A DNA stretch of 64,000 nt from Cristatella mucedo. Its lineage: Eukaryota > Bryozoa > Phylactolaemata > Cristatellidae. Positions 25,429 to 52,059 of this stretch are shown here, piece by piece. A model generated the notes under the pieces. The model made no database searches and was not told the origin of the DNA. It saw nothing but the letters and a program-made list of their open reading frames with translations. Every line of letters begins with the position of its first letter. The first letter of the stretch is position 1. The position numbers were made by a program, and so were the translations under genes. The stretch spans positions 405,001 through 469,000 of the forward strand of contig WPIO01000038.1 in NCBI GenBank assembly GCA_009760855.2. The letters are read 5' to 3'.

Positions 25429-28184
25429 TTTATAAGTATCGTCAAAGACTATCCAAAAGATCCTAGCTATACTCGCGTTCTACGAGTCGAGAACGGCAAC
25501 CGAAGGCAACTGCCGCCGAACTGAATAAAAGTGAAGTATGTCATGTGGAAGAAGAACTGCTTGTATGCAATTAAAAGTCGAAAACTAAAAGTGATCAGAA
25601 AGGACGGGTACCAAAATTAAGGAACTGAACTGTGGCAAATGCATCGCATTCACGGCTTCCTTATTACTTAATAATGGCTTACTTACTCAATTACCCTATC
25701 AAGGTGTGCTACTTGTCGACATTGTGCACCTGCAGGTGTTTTAGATCCTATCCGCTTGTATTCCTAGTCTGAAAAATTAGTCATTGTCTTCTCCAAGATA
25801 AAACTTGTGGTTGTATTATTTATTTTATATTTGTAAGTAGCTCACGTGTAAACGACGGGTGACGGATCTGACGTCAGTTTCAATTGTTTTCTCTATGAAA
25901 TTAGGAAATTATCTTTACGGGTACCTGCAGCTAGAGTATTTACCCGCCAAAAATTTGATGCCAACATTTTTTTAAGCGTTCAAGCTTCATAATTGTATCT
26001 GAAACGGATGTAATCTCTAATGAATCCTCCTCATAATTGTAACTTACCGCGGACCGTGTCCAAAGAATGGCTCATAAAGAGACATTAACGTTCGGTCGAA
26101 CGAACTGAGCACACGATGACATCTTAATGGGGATTAACTACGGAGGTGCGTCTAAACAACCTACTCTCATACGTACAAGACTGACTAACCAAAGAAAAAA
26201 CGTTATGAACAATTAGCAATCGACTGTGTGTTGAATTTCTTTATAAATGCGTTTCTTAAAGAAATGCCAATTTATTTAATGGACCCGCCAAACTGGGCGC
26301 GTAAAACCTGGCACATAAGCAATTGTCATTCATAAGTGCGTAAGTACGGTGCTACCATTAACGATTACGGCGAATGAAATCATCAACATCAATGGGCAGC
26401 TAACGTGCACGGACGTTCTCTTCTCACAGCAATAAGATGGCCGACTGAGTTTAGTATTGCACGACCGACCAGCATCTAAAATGAGCTTCGTGGAACCTAC
26501 ACTGCTACTAAATTACAGACACCATTGTATTGCCGCCTTTCAGTAAGCAAGAGTCTCGTCGGTGTGGAATGGTGCGTGCGATCCTTCAACAACGAAAAGA
26601 GCCTCGAGATCTCCTTTGCCTATAACTGCCAACTAGACTATCGAGCGCTCGCCCTGCACCCTGCACGGGCACCTGCACTCACTGGCACCACCTCCACGGC
26701 GCCACCGGCGGCTCGCTTGAATCAACGAACAGGTACCGTAAAGAGCTATCCTTAGTCCGATGGCGCGTCAAGGCTCGTGCGGCACGAGCTCTCTACCCTT
26801 TCTCTTTGAATGGTTCATCCTATCCTTTCTCTTCGAATGGTAAAGGCCTCTGAGAAGCCTCGAGCGATGCCTCGACTAGCCTACGAACCTCTTACCTTCG
26901 AAAAGAAGGCCGACTACAAATCGGCCAGCCAATCAGTGAGCGGTGAGCAGCACGCGGCCGGCAGCTGGCGCCACCGCGACTCGGTAGCCGGCGACCGACC
27001 AGCTTTCCCTAGCATGAGTTTGCAGGTAGCGACCGGCCACAGCCAGCCAGCCAGCAGCCTTCTTCGCTAGCCCGACCGGAATCGGCTGCCTGTCAAGCTC
27101 GCCCGCGATGAATCGAGTTTTCTGGTCGGCTAGTCAAGCGGAACTGGTTTTGCGACAGACGCGGTACACTCGTCGTGGAGGCCAGCTGCGCGCGCTCGTG
27201 CGTAAATAGCAAAGACCGTGAGCGATCGCAGGCGAACGCCGCCGCGGGATGCTAGTGTAACCGAGGCTCCGGTGACATTTAAAAGTCGCGCCGCTATAAC
27301 GCGCTGCTCCTGTGCGGGTTGAGAGGTGGTGGCTTGCCGAACGATTGCTCGGTAGCCCTTGGAGATTAATTTACTCTGCGCAGACGCGCTTGCCACCACC
27401 TTGTCGCCGCCGATGCGGAGCTTCCGGGTGAGCTTTCGGTCGCTCCGCGGCGGAGAGCCAATCGAGCTCTATCGAGGTTTCGCGTTGGTCGGTCGGTTAC
27501 TAGGAACAACCAGCGGCTCGCAACGAACGTGCGCGTCACAGAATGTCGTTCGAAGCGACGACTTCGGGATCTTTTCGTCTGCGGCCTTCTCGAGGACTTC
27601 TCTACGAGCTAAGCGCTTGCATCATCTCAGCTGCGATAGGAAGCGGTCTACTTTATGGCGGTTAGTTATAGTTACTTCTGTGCAGTGTATAAGTTGTCGG
27701 GCTTCGGGTTGCAAGCAGTCTTTGCAACTGATAATGGAGGTAGCGAAAGCGAAGCTGCATTCTTTTCTCTGCCGAACCGGAAGCGTTGGTCGTCGCACGC
27801 CGAGGCTGTCCGCTTGTCAACACCCAATCCCAGCTGGCCGACCGTTGCTGAACAGTTGCGTCACACAGCCTCGGCGTGCGAGTGCGATCTAGAGCCAGGC
27901 GCGACCGGAAGCGTGCACGCTTTAACGGGATAAATCCGTGCATCTACGTCAGAGGTAAAGACTCCCTGGAGCGATACTCCAGAAATGGCCGCCGTCCGTC
28001 AAGCTGCGGCCGCGTGCTTCCGGCGACGCCATGAGGCCACCTTGACCCCAGCTGCGGCTCGCCCTGGAGCCGACAGACGTCGGTCTAGCTAAAAGCGAAC
28101 CAGCGTCGCTCGATGGATATAGCTTAGGTGAAATTCATGCCCACTCACTTTTTCTAACCTTACCGACGACGGTGAGCAATGGGC
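25429..28184. other. AT-rich then CpG-rich sequence, no gene recognised
   Basis: 25,430-26,500 is AT-rich. 26,560-28,130 is CpG-rich with long open frames on both strands (177 codons at 27,359-27,892; 92 at 27,655-27,933), compatible with a promoter/first-exon region of an unrecognised gene. No domain, signal peptide or convincing exon border seen. Confidence 0.35.
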
Positions 28185-28255
28185 CCAGCAGCGATTTGAA
28201 AGCTACAAATTGGACAGCGCTACTAACTGAGCTATCTTTCCGTCTCACGCGAAGT
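28185..28255 (-). mobile_element. tRNA-like sequence, SINE head or tRNA pseudogene
   Basis: Minus strand: GAAAGATAGCTCAGTTAGTA with GCGC (intact box A), then GCTTTCAAATCGCTGC (weak box B). No convincing acceptor or T stem forms, so it is not a functional tRNA. It resembles neither S1 nor S2. Confidence 0.4.
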
Positions 28256-28461
28256 ACTCCTTTCCTAATCTGTTAAGCTCTTGCTCAAAACGCCCATCGG
28301 AAAAATAAAGTTTTCTTTTAACTTACTCGCCGTTTCCGGTAACGGTGGGACACCTTTGCTATTTCTGTTCAATATAACCTATCTCCTTGAAGAGTCGCTT
28401 CACAGGAAAGCCAAAGCAGAGAGCGGTCTATGTAACAACAAGTCCGTCTATTTAACGCCTT

Positions 28462-28575
28462 GGTGAGCCATGGTGACGCACTAGTTAAGGGTGGCTGCTT
28501 TTCACGACCTCGGGACCGAGGTCGTGGGTTCGAATCCTGCGGAGGTGGGCGATCCTTCATTTGTTCCTATTGCCA
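28462..28575 (+). mobile_element. SINE S1 fragment
   Basis: GGTGACGCACTAGTTAAGG, then CACGACCTCGGGACCGAGGT and GGGTTCGAATCCTGCGGAGG (good box B), then GGCGATCCTT. Head and middle only; the GCTATACAAAAG 3' part is absent. Confidence 0.6.
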
Positions 28576-29019
28576 AGGCAAAAGTGAGAAAAACAATCAA
28601 AGCGCACAGTCTGGGTATCAGGCCCACGGAGGCTCCAGTTTCGCACTTTGTAAATCTCGCTTGCTTGATTCTGGATGGTTCCTTTTTTGGAGGAGTTAGG
28701 TGTACCAGTTTAACTTTTCAAGCACTTGTATACGTTTATCGATGGAGTCGTTCCTTGCCTTTTCCTTTGGGCAGACAGGCGAAACAGCCTCGTCTTAAAA
28801 TTTGTCCTCGTCTTAAAATTTGCTGGATGGCTTCTCGGCCAGACCAAGACTGTAAAAGAGGCTGCGATTAAGATTTGGCAAAACGATATTTTCCATCGAC
28901 CAGTATTTTTTTCAGGATTCCCTTTGCGGGAACACGCCAACAGTTTGATTCTTACCAATTCTGCAGAATGAAGCGAATCGAGCGAAAAGAAGCAAAAGAA
29001 GTTTGCCGCGAACCTGCGC

Positions 29020-29155
29020 TTTCGTGGAGAATGGCTTTAGTTCGTCTGCTCCCCAAGCTTGGAACTCACTCCTGACTGACGTCACGACGCCCCTGACTCG
29101 ACATTTAAAAAGATGCTAAAAACCCACGCGTTTCGCATAGTATTTGCTGAATATA
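29020..29155 (+). mobile_element. LINE A fragment
   Basis: Matches the C-terminal coding block: CCAAGCTTGGAACTCACTCC, then TGACTCGACATTTAAAAAGA. It is cut off where a LINE B fragment begins at about 29,175. Confidence 0.6.
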
Positions 29156-29174
29156 GCTCCAAGGCTGGTCTTCA

Positions 29175-29845
29175 AGTTCCAGAGGTTTGAGCACGTGTCT
29201 CCGTTGCTAAAAAAGCTAGGATGGTGGCCGGTTGAGCAAAGGATACAGAGCAAAGTTCTTACATTGACCCAAAAGGCCCACCACGGCTTGGCTCCTTCGT
29301 ACCTAGCTGAACTGCTGCAGTAGTTTCAGCCTATTCGCGCCGTCAGGTCCTGTGTAGACAATAAATTAGCTGTTTCCTTCCTTCGCTTAAAGACCGTTGG
29401 CGACAGAAGCTTTAGCTCTGCAGGTCCTAGACTGTGGAACTCGCTCTTCCACAATTCTTACGCAAAGACAACTACTCTCCTGCTGCCGACTGTGTCTCAC
29501 CCTTTCCAGCGGTCCTGAGCTGCTACTTCCACGCTACTCTCTACCTCAACTGCTCTCCAGACTCTGCTATGCTTCCCAATTTTTTGTTGTTGCGTGAGAC
29601 GAAGTCTATTGGCTAACGAATGCGTACCGAAAGCCACTTAGGCTCTGATTGCGCTATACAAAACTCTCCTGCGTAACACCCACATGGTCTTTATGACTTT
29701 GTGGAGTTACTGACGGAGATACATTACACCGGATGTCGAGCTCGGCTTATTACTGCAGAATCGGCCCCAGTAGAATACCCACAATACCCATAATACCCAC
29801 ACTGCCTTTATGGCTTTGTAGAGTTACAGACGGAGATGCATTACA
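29175..29845 (+). mobile_element. LINE family B fragment
   Basis: Encodes (with frameshifts) LKTVGDRSF, LRKDNYSPAADCVSPFPAVL, YLNCSPDSAMLPNF and LLRETKSIG, the C-terminal end of a LINE protein. The 3' UTR is CACCCACATGGTCTTTATGA ... GGAGTTACTGACGGAGATAC. The final ~70 bases are repeated near 29,790-29,845. Confidence 0.75.
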
Positions 29846-29849
29846 TTCT

Positions 29850-30003
29850 TGAGATTTTTCCGCTGTGCGCTTGTACCTGCCGAAACTGCGACCGTTACCA
29901 CTAACCATATGGTCATGCTTCCCCTAAGCACAAGTAAAGTGCCTAGAAAGAGATTAAGTTATCTGCGAGCGGTAAACAAATTTACTGCAATTATTATTAA
30001 CAG
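29850..30003 (+). mobile_element. LINE A tail
   Basis: 3' UTR and hairpin (AAAGTGCCTAGAAAGAGATT ... GCGAGCGGTAAAC) ending in ATTATTATTAA. It directly follows the 3' end of a LINE B copy, so one has landed next to the other. Confidence 0.65.
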
Positions 30004-30329
30004 TGGGGCCAATACGTTCTTCTTTAAGCCCTTGCATTCTCCCCCAGCAATAAATTGACTGCATGCTGTTTCTGCTGCTTACTGCTGCTGTCTTGGGTCC
30101 GAGAAGAAATTTGGCGAGGTCTCGTCATGCGATCGGTCCATAATCGTCTCGTTTTTTCATGCGGACTGCCTCCTGCAATTCATTGCATAATGAGTCGACT
30201 CAGAGGTTATTGCTGACCCTTGAACTTGGATAACTCGGCTCTCTCCGCCGGCGCGTCTCCTGTAGCCTCCGTCAGGAAATGGCGAGTCGTCGTCCAAAAT
30301 GACCCAAATGCCGCCAGATGAGAACATTG

Positions 30330-30965
30330 GCGCCGTAGTCAAGTCTGCCCACTTTCATCTGCGTAACAAAACTGTGAAAATACGGTCTTCCTTGAACGAG
30401 CACACCGCGTCATCCAGCGCGTCCATGCATTCGTGACATCTCGACTAGACTTGCATGGCTCACTACTTGTAGGTCTTCCTGCATGCACTTGTAGTGCACG
30501 CGCAATAAAATGCCCACATTTCCCGTGCAAAGCTCAGCAGCTAGGGGCTAGCACCTGGTCCTAAACGCCGCAACTGGCCAAACTCACCGATGTCTCTGCG
30601 CTGCGAGCCTCTCCAGCAGCGCGTCGACTCCAAGATCTCGTCGCTCACCTTTACGCTCCGCCGTTCTCGTGCTCCCGCCTCGACCTAGCTGATTTAGTCT
30701 CACTCTTCCGACCGACCTCGAGTCACGCCGCCCGGTCGTCTGACTCTGGTCGATTACTTGCGCTACCTAGAAACTAACCTCGACTACCTTCGAATCTCTC
30801 GGAGGCCGTGCATTCACTTACTATGTTCCCAAAGCGTGGAACTCACTAGCAAGTGACATCGCACCACTCCTTACTCTAAAGCATTCAAAAAAGCTGAAAC
30901 GCTAACTCTTCCGCGTAGCTTTTGCTCCGTCCGAGTACATTGTCCCTCTGTGTAGCTGCACTTTT
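30330..30965 (+). mobile_element. LINE fragment, RT C-terminal region
   Basis: Encodes, with frameshifts, AHFHLRN, VHAFVTSRLD, QRVDSKISSLTFTLRRSRAP, DLVSLFRPTSS, SDSGRLLALP and YYVPK.WNS. This is the conserved C-terminal part of a LINE of the L2/CR1/Rex type. It ends where a foldback structure begins (30,886). Its family relation to LINE A is likely but less certain. Confidence 0.65.
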
Positions 30966-31109
30966 ATGAAACTGCTCGCGTCGTAACCAGAAACGTGCCA
31001 AAAACTAAATGCTTTTGTGTATATATATATATATATATATATTATGTGTGTGCGTGTATATGTATATGTATATATATATACATATACATGTATATATATA
31101 TATATTATA

Positions 31110-31144
<35 letters not shown>

Positions 31145-31466
31145 AAAGCATTTGGTTTTTGCCACGTTTCTGGTTACGACGCAACAAGAAACGTGGCAAA
31201 AACTAAATGCTTTTGTGTATATGTATATATATATATATATATTTTGTATATATACATATATACATGTATGTATATATATTATATACTATATATATATATG
31301 TGTGTGTGTATGTATATATATATATACAAAAGCATTTAGTTTTTGCCACGTTTCTGGTTACGACGCGAGCAGTTTCATTAAAGTGCAGTTACACAGAGGG
31401 ACAATGTACTCGGACGGAGCAAAAGCTACGCGGACTACGCGGACGAGTTAGCGTTTCAGCTTTTTA
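30886..31466 (+). repeat. Nested inverted repeat with TA tracts (foldback)
   Basis: Outer arms: 30,886-31,020 and 31,325-31,466, inverse complements (AAAAAGCTGAAACGCTAACT ... TAAATGCTTTTGTGTATA). Centre: a second inverted pair, 31,141-31,172 with 31,187-31,220, using the inner 30 bases of the same arm. TA-rich tracts (31,018-31,146; 31,218-31,327) fill the gaps. The right outer arm has a small internal duplication (CGCGGACTACGCGGAC). Confidence 0.88.
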
Positions 31467-31469
31467 TAC

Positions 31470-31477
<8 letters not shown>

Positions 31478-31530
<53 letters not shown>
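31478..31530 (+). repeat. TG microsatellite
   Basis: (TG)n of about 45 bases after a short TA tract, immediately after the foldback structure. Confidence 0.9.
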
Positions 31531-31771
31531 TATATTTTGAAGTTCTTTTTTATCCCTCTCTTTTGAACCTGTCTTTTTCCCGCCTTTTTTCCTGCTTTGC
31601 TTGCCTGGCACAGACTGAGCGACTATTACTAGCCGGGGCTCAACTAGCCAGCGCCGGCGAGTCTTCTATGTGTTTTTGCATTCTTCTCTTAACATGATAA
31701 TTGCGTGTGCTTGTGCGTGCTTGCCTAAGCACTGTACTTTGCTGTTAACTTTTGGCTACCGATTCTCTTGC

Positions 31772-31860
31772 AGAAAATTGCGAAGTGTCTAAATAGGATA
31801 AGTTCTCTTCGTGCGATATGCAAAAGACATTATTATTACTACTATCATTCTTATTTCAAT
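31772..31860 (+). mobile_element. LINE A tail, diverged
   Basis: AAGTGTCTAAATAGGATAAG followed by TTCTCTTCGTGCGATATGC and ATTATTATTACTACTATC corresponds to the family A hairpin and its ATT-like 3' repeat. Confidence 0.5.
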
Positions 31861-32581
31861 CGCGCGCGGTGTTCTTTATTTAAAGGCTTGATACTCTCTA
31901 CGAGCATGCTACCGCTTGCTTTTCTTCTGTCGCCATTCGTACCTCCGCATCCGCAAGCGCCCCACGAGGACAGCTTTGCGTAGCCACAAAGCACCTCCGT
32001 ACGCTTAAGAGCTCCCACCCGCGCAGCGAGCGTGAGGGCGCCGCACGAGCGACAACGAACGAGATGCCAGGTGAGGCAGCTCACGAGCGCTCTCGAAACT
32101 CGTTACGTCTTTCAGCTCAGCTGCTGCATAAAGCGGTAAGCATTGAGACATTGAGCCCTCAGATGGCCCTGATCTGCTCTTCAGTTGCCCGCATCGCTGA
32201 GCGAAGCTTTTCATATTCGGAGCCTTGAGACCGGCTGCACCGCATCGCCACACACTGAACAAGCTCTGAGAGCTAATGATTGGGCGACAGTCAGTGTAAA
32301 GGCCTGCGGCGGCGCTGCTTACATCCGGCGCGTAAAGGCCTGCGGCGGTGTGTACTAGTTTGCTACAAGTCGAGTGCAGCGACAGAAGATGCACGTGGAC
32401 AGACGGTGCACATCATCCAGCTTTTTGTACGCCACATTTACATCTATATATGAGCGTTCAATTAAACTTTCGTCGGCGTCGCCCGTCGTGCGCTCGTAGC
32501 TCAGCAAAGCTAGCAGCTATTGATATAACTACGTATACTCATTGTTCGCTGATTCGGGTACTCGTAAAGTCACGCCTCCCT
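31861..32581. other. No gene recognised
   Basis: A mixed region with a minus-strand 129-codon frame (32,005-32,394) of no recognised type; AAAGGCCTGCGGCGG occurs twice near 32,299 and 32,334. Confidence 0.4.
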
Positions 32582-32890
<309 letters not shown>

Positions 32891-32969
32891 CCGTTAGCCT
32901 AGTGAATGTCCCCAGGGGTCGACTTGCTGCGCCGCGGATTTGCTGAAGGACGCTACCGAAAAATCCCAG

Positions 32970-33587
32970 CGGCAGGCGGGGCCGGGCAGGCGGGGCCGGG
33001 CAGGCGGGGCCGGGCAGGCGGGGCCGGGCAGGCGGGGCCGGGCAGGCGGGGCCGGGCAGGCGGGGCCGGGCAGGCGGGGCCGGGCAGGCGGGGCCGGGCA
33101 GGCGGGGCCGGGCAGGCGGGGCCGGGCAGGCGGGGCCGGGCAGGCGGGGCCGGGCAGGCGGGGCCGGGCAGGCGGGGCCGGGCAGGCGGGGCCGGGCAGG
33201 CGGGGCCGGGCAGGCGGGGCCGGGCAGGCGGGGCCGGGCAGGCGGGGCCGGGCAGGCGGGGCCGGGCAGGCGGGGCCGGGCAGGCGGGGCCGGGCAGGCG
33301 GGGCCGGGCAGGCGGGGCCGGGCAGGCGGGGCCGGGCAGGCGGGGCCGGGCAGGCGGGGCCGGGCAGGCGGGGCCGGGCAGGGGGGGGCGGGCAGGGGGG
33401 GCCGGGCAGGCGGGGCGGGGCAGGCGGGGCCGGGCAGGCGGGGCCGGGCAGGCGGGGCCGGGCAGGCGGGGCCGGGCAGGCGGGGCCGGGCAGGCGGGGC
33501 CGGGCAGGCGGGGCCGGGCAGGCGGGGCCGGGCAGGCGGGGCCGGGCAGGCGGGGCCGGGCAGGCGGGGCCGGGCAGGCGGGGCCGC
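32970..33587 (+). repeat. 14-bp G-rich minisatellite, about 44 copies
   Basis: Unit CAGGCGGGGCCGGG, nearly perfect apart from a patch at 33,376-33,420 with extra or lost G/C. The Gly/Arg/Ala and Pro/Ala/Arg open frames on both strands (up to 332 codons) are its translations. Confidence 0.96.
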
Positions 33588-33671
33588 TCGCGCTCGTTGG
33601 TTACCGATTAGACTGATTAGACTGATAGCCCGATTGGTGCGCAGCGGCGAGTCACCGCGGCTCTTGTAATG

Positions 33672-34190
33672 TATCTCCTTCAGTAACTCCACAAAGTCAT
33701 AAAGGCCATGTGGGTGTTACGCAGGAGAGTTTTTGTATGGCGCACTCACAGCCTAAGCGGCTTTCGGTACGCATTCGGTAGCCAACAGACTTCGTCTCAC
33801 GCAACAAAGAGAAAGTGGGAAGCATAGCAGAGTTAGGAGAGCAGTTGAGGTAGTGAGTAGCATAGAAGTAGCAGTTCAGGACCGCTGAAAAAGATGTGCC
33901 ATAGTCGGCAGTTGGAGAGTAGATGTCGTTGCGTAAGAATTGTGGAAGCGAGTTCCACAGTCTAGGACCTGCAGAGCTAAAGCTTCTGTCGCCAACTGTC
34001 TTTAAGCGGAGGAATGGGACAGCTAATTTATTGTCCACACAGGACCTGAGGGCGCGAACAGGCCGAAACTGATGCAGCAGTTCAGGTACGAAGGAGCCAA
34101 GCCGTGGCGGGCCTTGTGGGTCAGCGTAAGAACTTTGCTCTGTATCCTTTGCTCAACCGGCAACCATCCTAGCTCTTTCAGCAGAGGTGA
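33672..34190 (-). mobile_element. LINE family B fragment, best preserved
   Basis: The minus strand has an open 113-codon stretch with VDNKLAVPFLRLKTVGDRSF, SSAGPRLWNSLPQFLRNDI, LLRETKSVGYRMRTESRLG. This is the usual LINE C-terminal block. The 5' truncation is near 34,190, just before the CpG-rich region of the protease homolog. Confidence 0.8.
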
Positions 34191-34195
34191 CACTG

Positions 34196-35190
34196 CCTGC
34201 GAGCACTCCAGCCGGCGCGCTCACGCGGCGGCGCTGCTGAGTGTGCAGCTGCGCCGCCGCGCTCATGCGGCTGGTTCCGTCGCAGCTATTCGCACGCAGC
34301 AGCGCAGCGGCGAGGCGGCGGCGGGCAGGGACGTGCGGCGGCGGCGGGCAGGGACGTGCGGCGGCGGCGGTGGGCAGGGACGGGCGGCGGCGGCGGCGGG
34401 CAGGAACGGGCGGGTCGCCGCCAAATGCCTCTGGGTCGGCAGCTGGCGCCGCACCGTGTTTACTTTTTGCTGGCGCCCTTCGATCCGTCGCTTGCCGTAA
34501 AAACCGGTAGCGGCGGCGGCGGCGATGCGGCGGCCGCCCGCTGCTGCTGCTGCGGACGTGGCCGAAAGCCGAGCTCGCGTGGCTTGAGAGCGAGTGAAGT
34601 GCTCTTTGTCTCGATAAGCGGGACCAACGTCAGCGGGGCTAACGTTGGGGGAGAGGAGAAGGGGCGTGGCGAGTCGCGGTGCGCCGCGGACACTGGTCGG
34701 CCGCGCGTCGATGGCGTTATCTAAGCGCGCGAGCACTTTCGCGCCGTCGACGCCTAAATGGCGCGGGGCGGCGGCGGAGGTGGCGCCAGCGCCCGTCTGA
34801 GCGCCGGCGCCGCTGTTATTGTGTCGCGAAATTCCTGGAAGCGAAGCGTTTGGCTGAAGGTTCGCATTCCGCGGCCTACAGTCCCGTCGTCGGCGGCCGC
34901 GCAGAATTTAGCCGACTCTTCTTTAACTAGCTTTCGTGGCTGCGCGCGCAGCTGTCCAGCACCTAGTGCCCCTGGCGATTGCGGCCGCTATCGCTTCGAG
35001 GAAGCCATTGGCCAATTACGTCAGGGCGGCTGCGGCGGCGCGAACGAATCTGTGCGACCGAGCGAGCTGCTATCTGGAGCGGCGCGAGAACCGGCCTTGT
35101 CCTTGGCGCCGCCAGATAGCGGCGGCGGCGGCGGCGGCGGCAGCAGCAGATATAGGCTCACCGAGCGTAGACAGCCCGCACCAGAATAAG
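34196..35190 (+). promoter_or_regulatory. CpG-rich region upstream of the protease-homolog gene
   Basis: Very GC-rich, dense CpG with GGC/CGG triplet runs (34,300-34,400; 35,118-35,142). It lies immediately upstream of the exon 1 start codon and downstream of a LINE B fragment. It is probably the promoter and 5' UTR of the gene, but no core promoter element can be assigned. The many open frames here are by-products of GC richness. Confidence 0.35.
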
Positions 35191-50509
<15,319 letters not shown>

Positions 50510-51589
50510 TGAGACGCGAGGAAAAGAAAGGCTGCAGTGCGAAAGAAAGTCGGAGGCCGAGTCGCGTCTGCATGCCTGCGGCGGCGAGCTCGGCGCGACG
50601 ACCCCGATGCCGCCACCAAACGACGTCCAGTCTCGGCTCGCTACGCGTCCGGACGGAGCTGGGCTGCAAACGAACGCAGCGCTCGTTGCGGGCGCTCGCC
50701 TTCGCCTCGAGAGGCGCCTCGAGAGGCGCCTCGAGAGGCTCGGCGAATACTGGCGGTGAAGCCCAGATCCTCGGAACCACACTGTAGACGTATATTAGAC
50801 AGCTATGCATGTTAGAAACACATTACACAGCGACGGCAGGCGTCTAGGACCAGCCGTCATGGCGCACACCAACTCTCGCACGGCTCCCTGGTCGCCGCCG
50901 CCGCCAGCTCTGTCGCCGCCGCTCTGCTGCCGCCGCCCGGTGCCAAGTGTGAGGCACAACTATCGCCTGGCTTGTGTGCAAGCGCACAACTGAATGTCAT
51001 ACGCGACTTGAGCTCCCGTACCGCCTAACCGTAGACTGTGCGGTAACCGGTTCCTAGACAGTATAATTAAGGAGCGGCGAATAATATATCGGCAGTCATA
51101 TTATTTGGCGGATAGATCCTGTCGAAGCTTCGCAGCGCCGAGCCACAGCCGCTGCGGCAGCGGCGACCCGAATCCAAAGACGAACGCCTCTATTGCACGC
51201 GCGCGCGAAACGTCGGGCGGCAAGAAAAGCCAGCTGCCGACGTTGCGCCGCCAGACAGACTGGATGCGTCGGGACGACGGGAGGAGACAATCCGCCCGCA
51301 GCCGCCGGCTAGGCCGTCAGCGCACCGGTTGCCGATAGCCCTGTGGCTAGTTTCGGGGAGCGGCTGCACTGCTTTTATTTGGAGTGAGCGGCGTGGCGCG
51401 GAAGTCCTCCTTGGAGGACCGACCGCGATGGACGACCGCGAGGATGACGTTTGGAGGATGGATGACTGCGAGGATGATGACTTGGAGGACCGCGATGTCG
51501 TGCTGTGTATTTTCTCGTGTCGATGTTTCGATGGCTTAGTTAACCGAGAGCATAAGTAACTGTGGCGGCATTCTTCCAAAAATGCAGTT
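50510..51589. other. 3' flank of the protease homolog, no gene recognised
   Basis: GC-rich up to about 51,330. A 13-bp GCCTCGAGAGGCG unit is repeated three times near 50,703-50,742. No AATAAA polyadenylation signal lies close to the stop codon, so the 3' UTR is undefined. Confidence 0.4.
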
Positions 51590-51742
51590 CGATGCTCGCT
51601 GTTCGCGACCGTGAAGGTCGCAGGTTCTCGAGCCCTGAAGTGGACGATCCTTGCATTGTCCCGTGAACGCGATGGCGATAGCCGCTAGAGCTCTTTTGTC
51701 GCCATACAAATGGAGCTGTTGAATCATCTAATCTTTTCTAGA
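51590..51742 (+). mobile_element. SINE S1 copy
   Basis: GATGCTCGCTGTTCGCGACC, box-B-like GGTTCTCGAGCCC, GGACGATCCTTGCATTGTCC, GGCGATAGCCGCTAGAGCTC and TGTCGCCATACAAATGGAG. Colinear with the copy at 6,691-6,857. Confidence 0.7.
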
Positions 51743-52059
51743 TGGAAGTTAATTTGTAGGAAATTCTGTACGCTGAGGGCTTCAGCAAGGCCCCGCTGCA
51801 CACCTCTGTATCCTCGGCCCCGCCCCCGCCCTGCCCTCAGCCCCTAATGAGATTCAGTAACTGCAATAAAAGGAAAAAAAATATAAAATAGTGAAAATAA
51901 AATATAAAATGAAACGAAAGCCTCGTCTAAAAGCAGAACCCGAATAAGGGGGCACGCCCTCAATGGCTTTTATATTTTATAAAATCTCTGTACATTTTCT
52001 TCTTTAAAGCCTGAAGCCGGACTACCTTGCAGACAAAACAAAGAATCCACTTTGCAGAC

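Noticed and set aside
27359-27892. 177-codon open frame in CpG-rich DNA
   Set aside because: Composition follows the local GC richness, and other frames are also open; no motif recognised.
28185-28255. Functional tRNA gene
   Set aside because: Box A is good, but acceptor, anticodon and T stems do not form; treated as SINE head or pseudogene.
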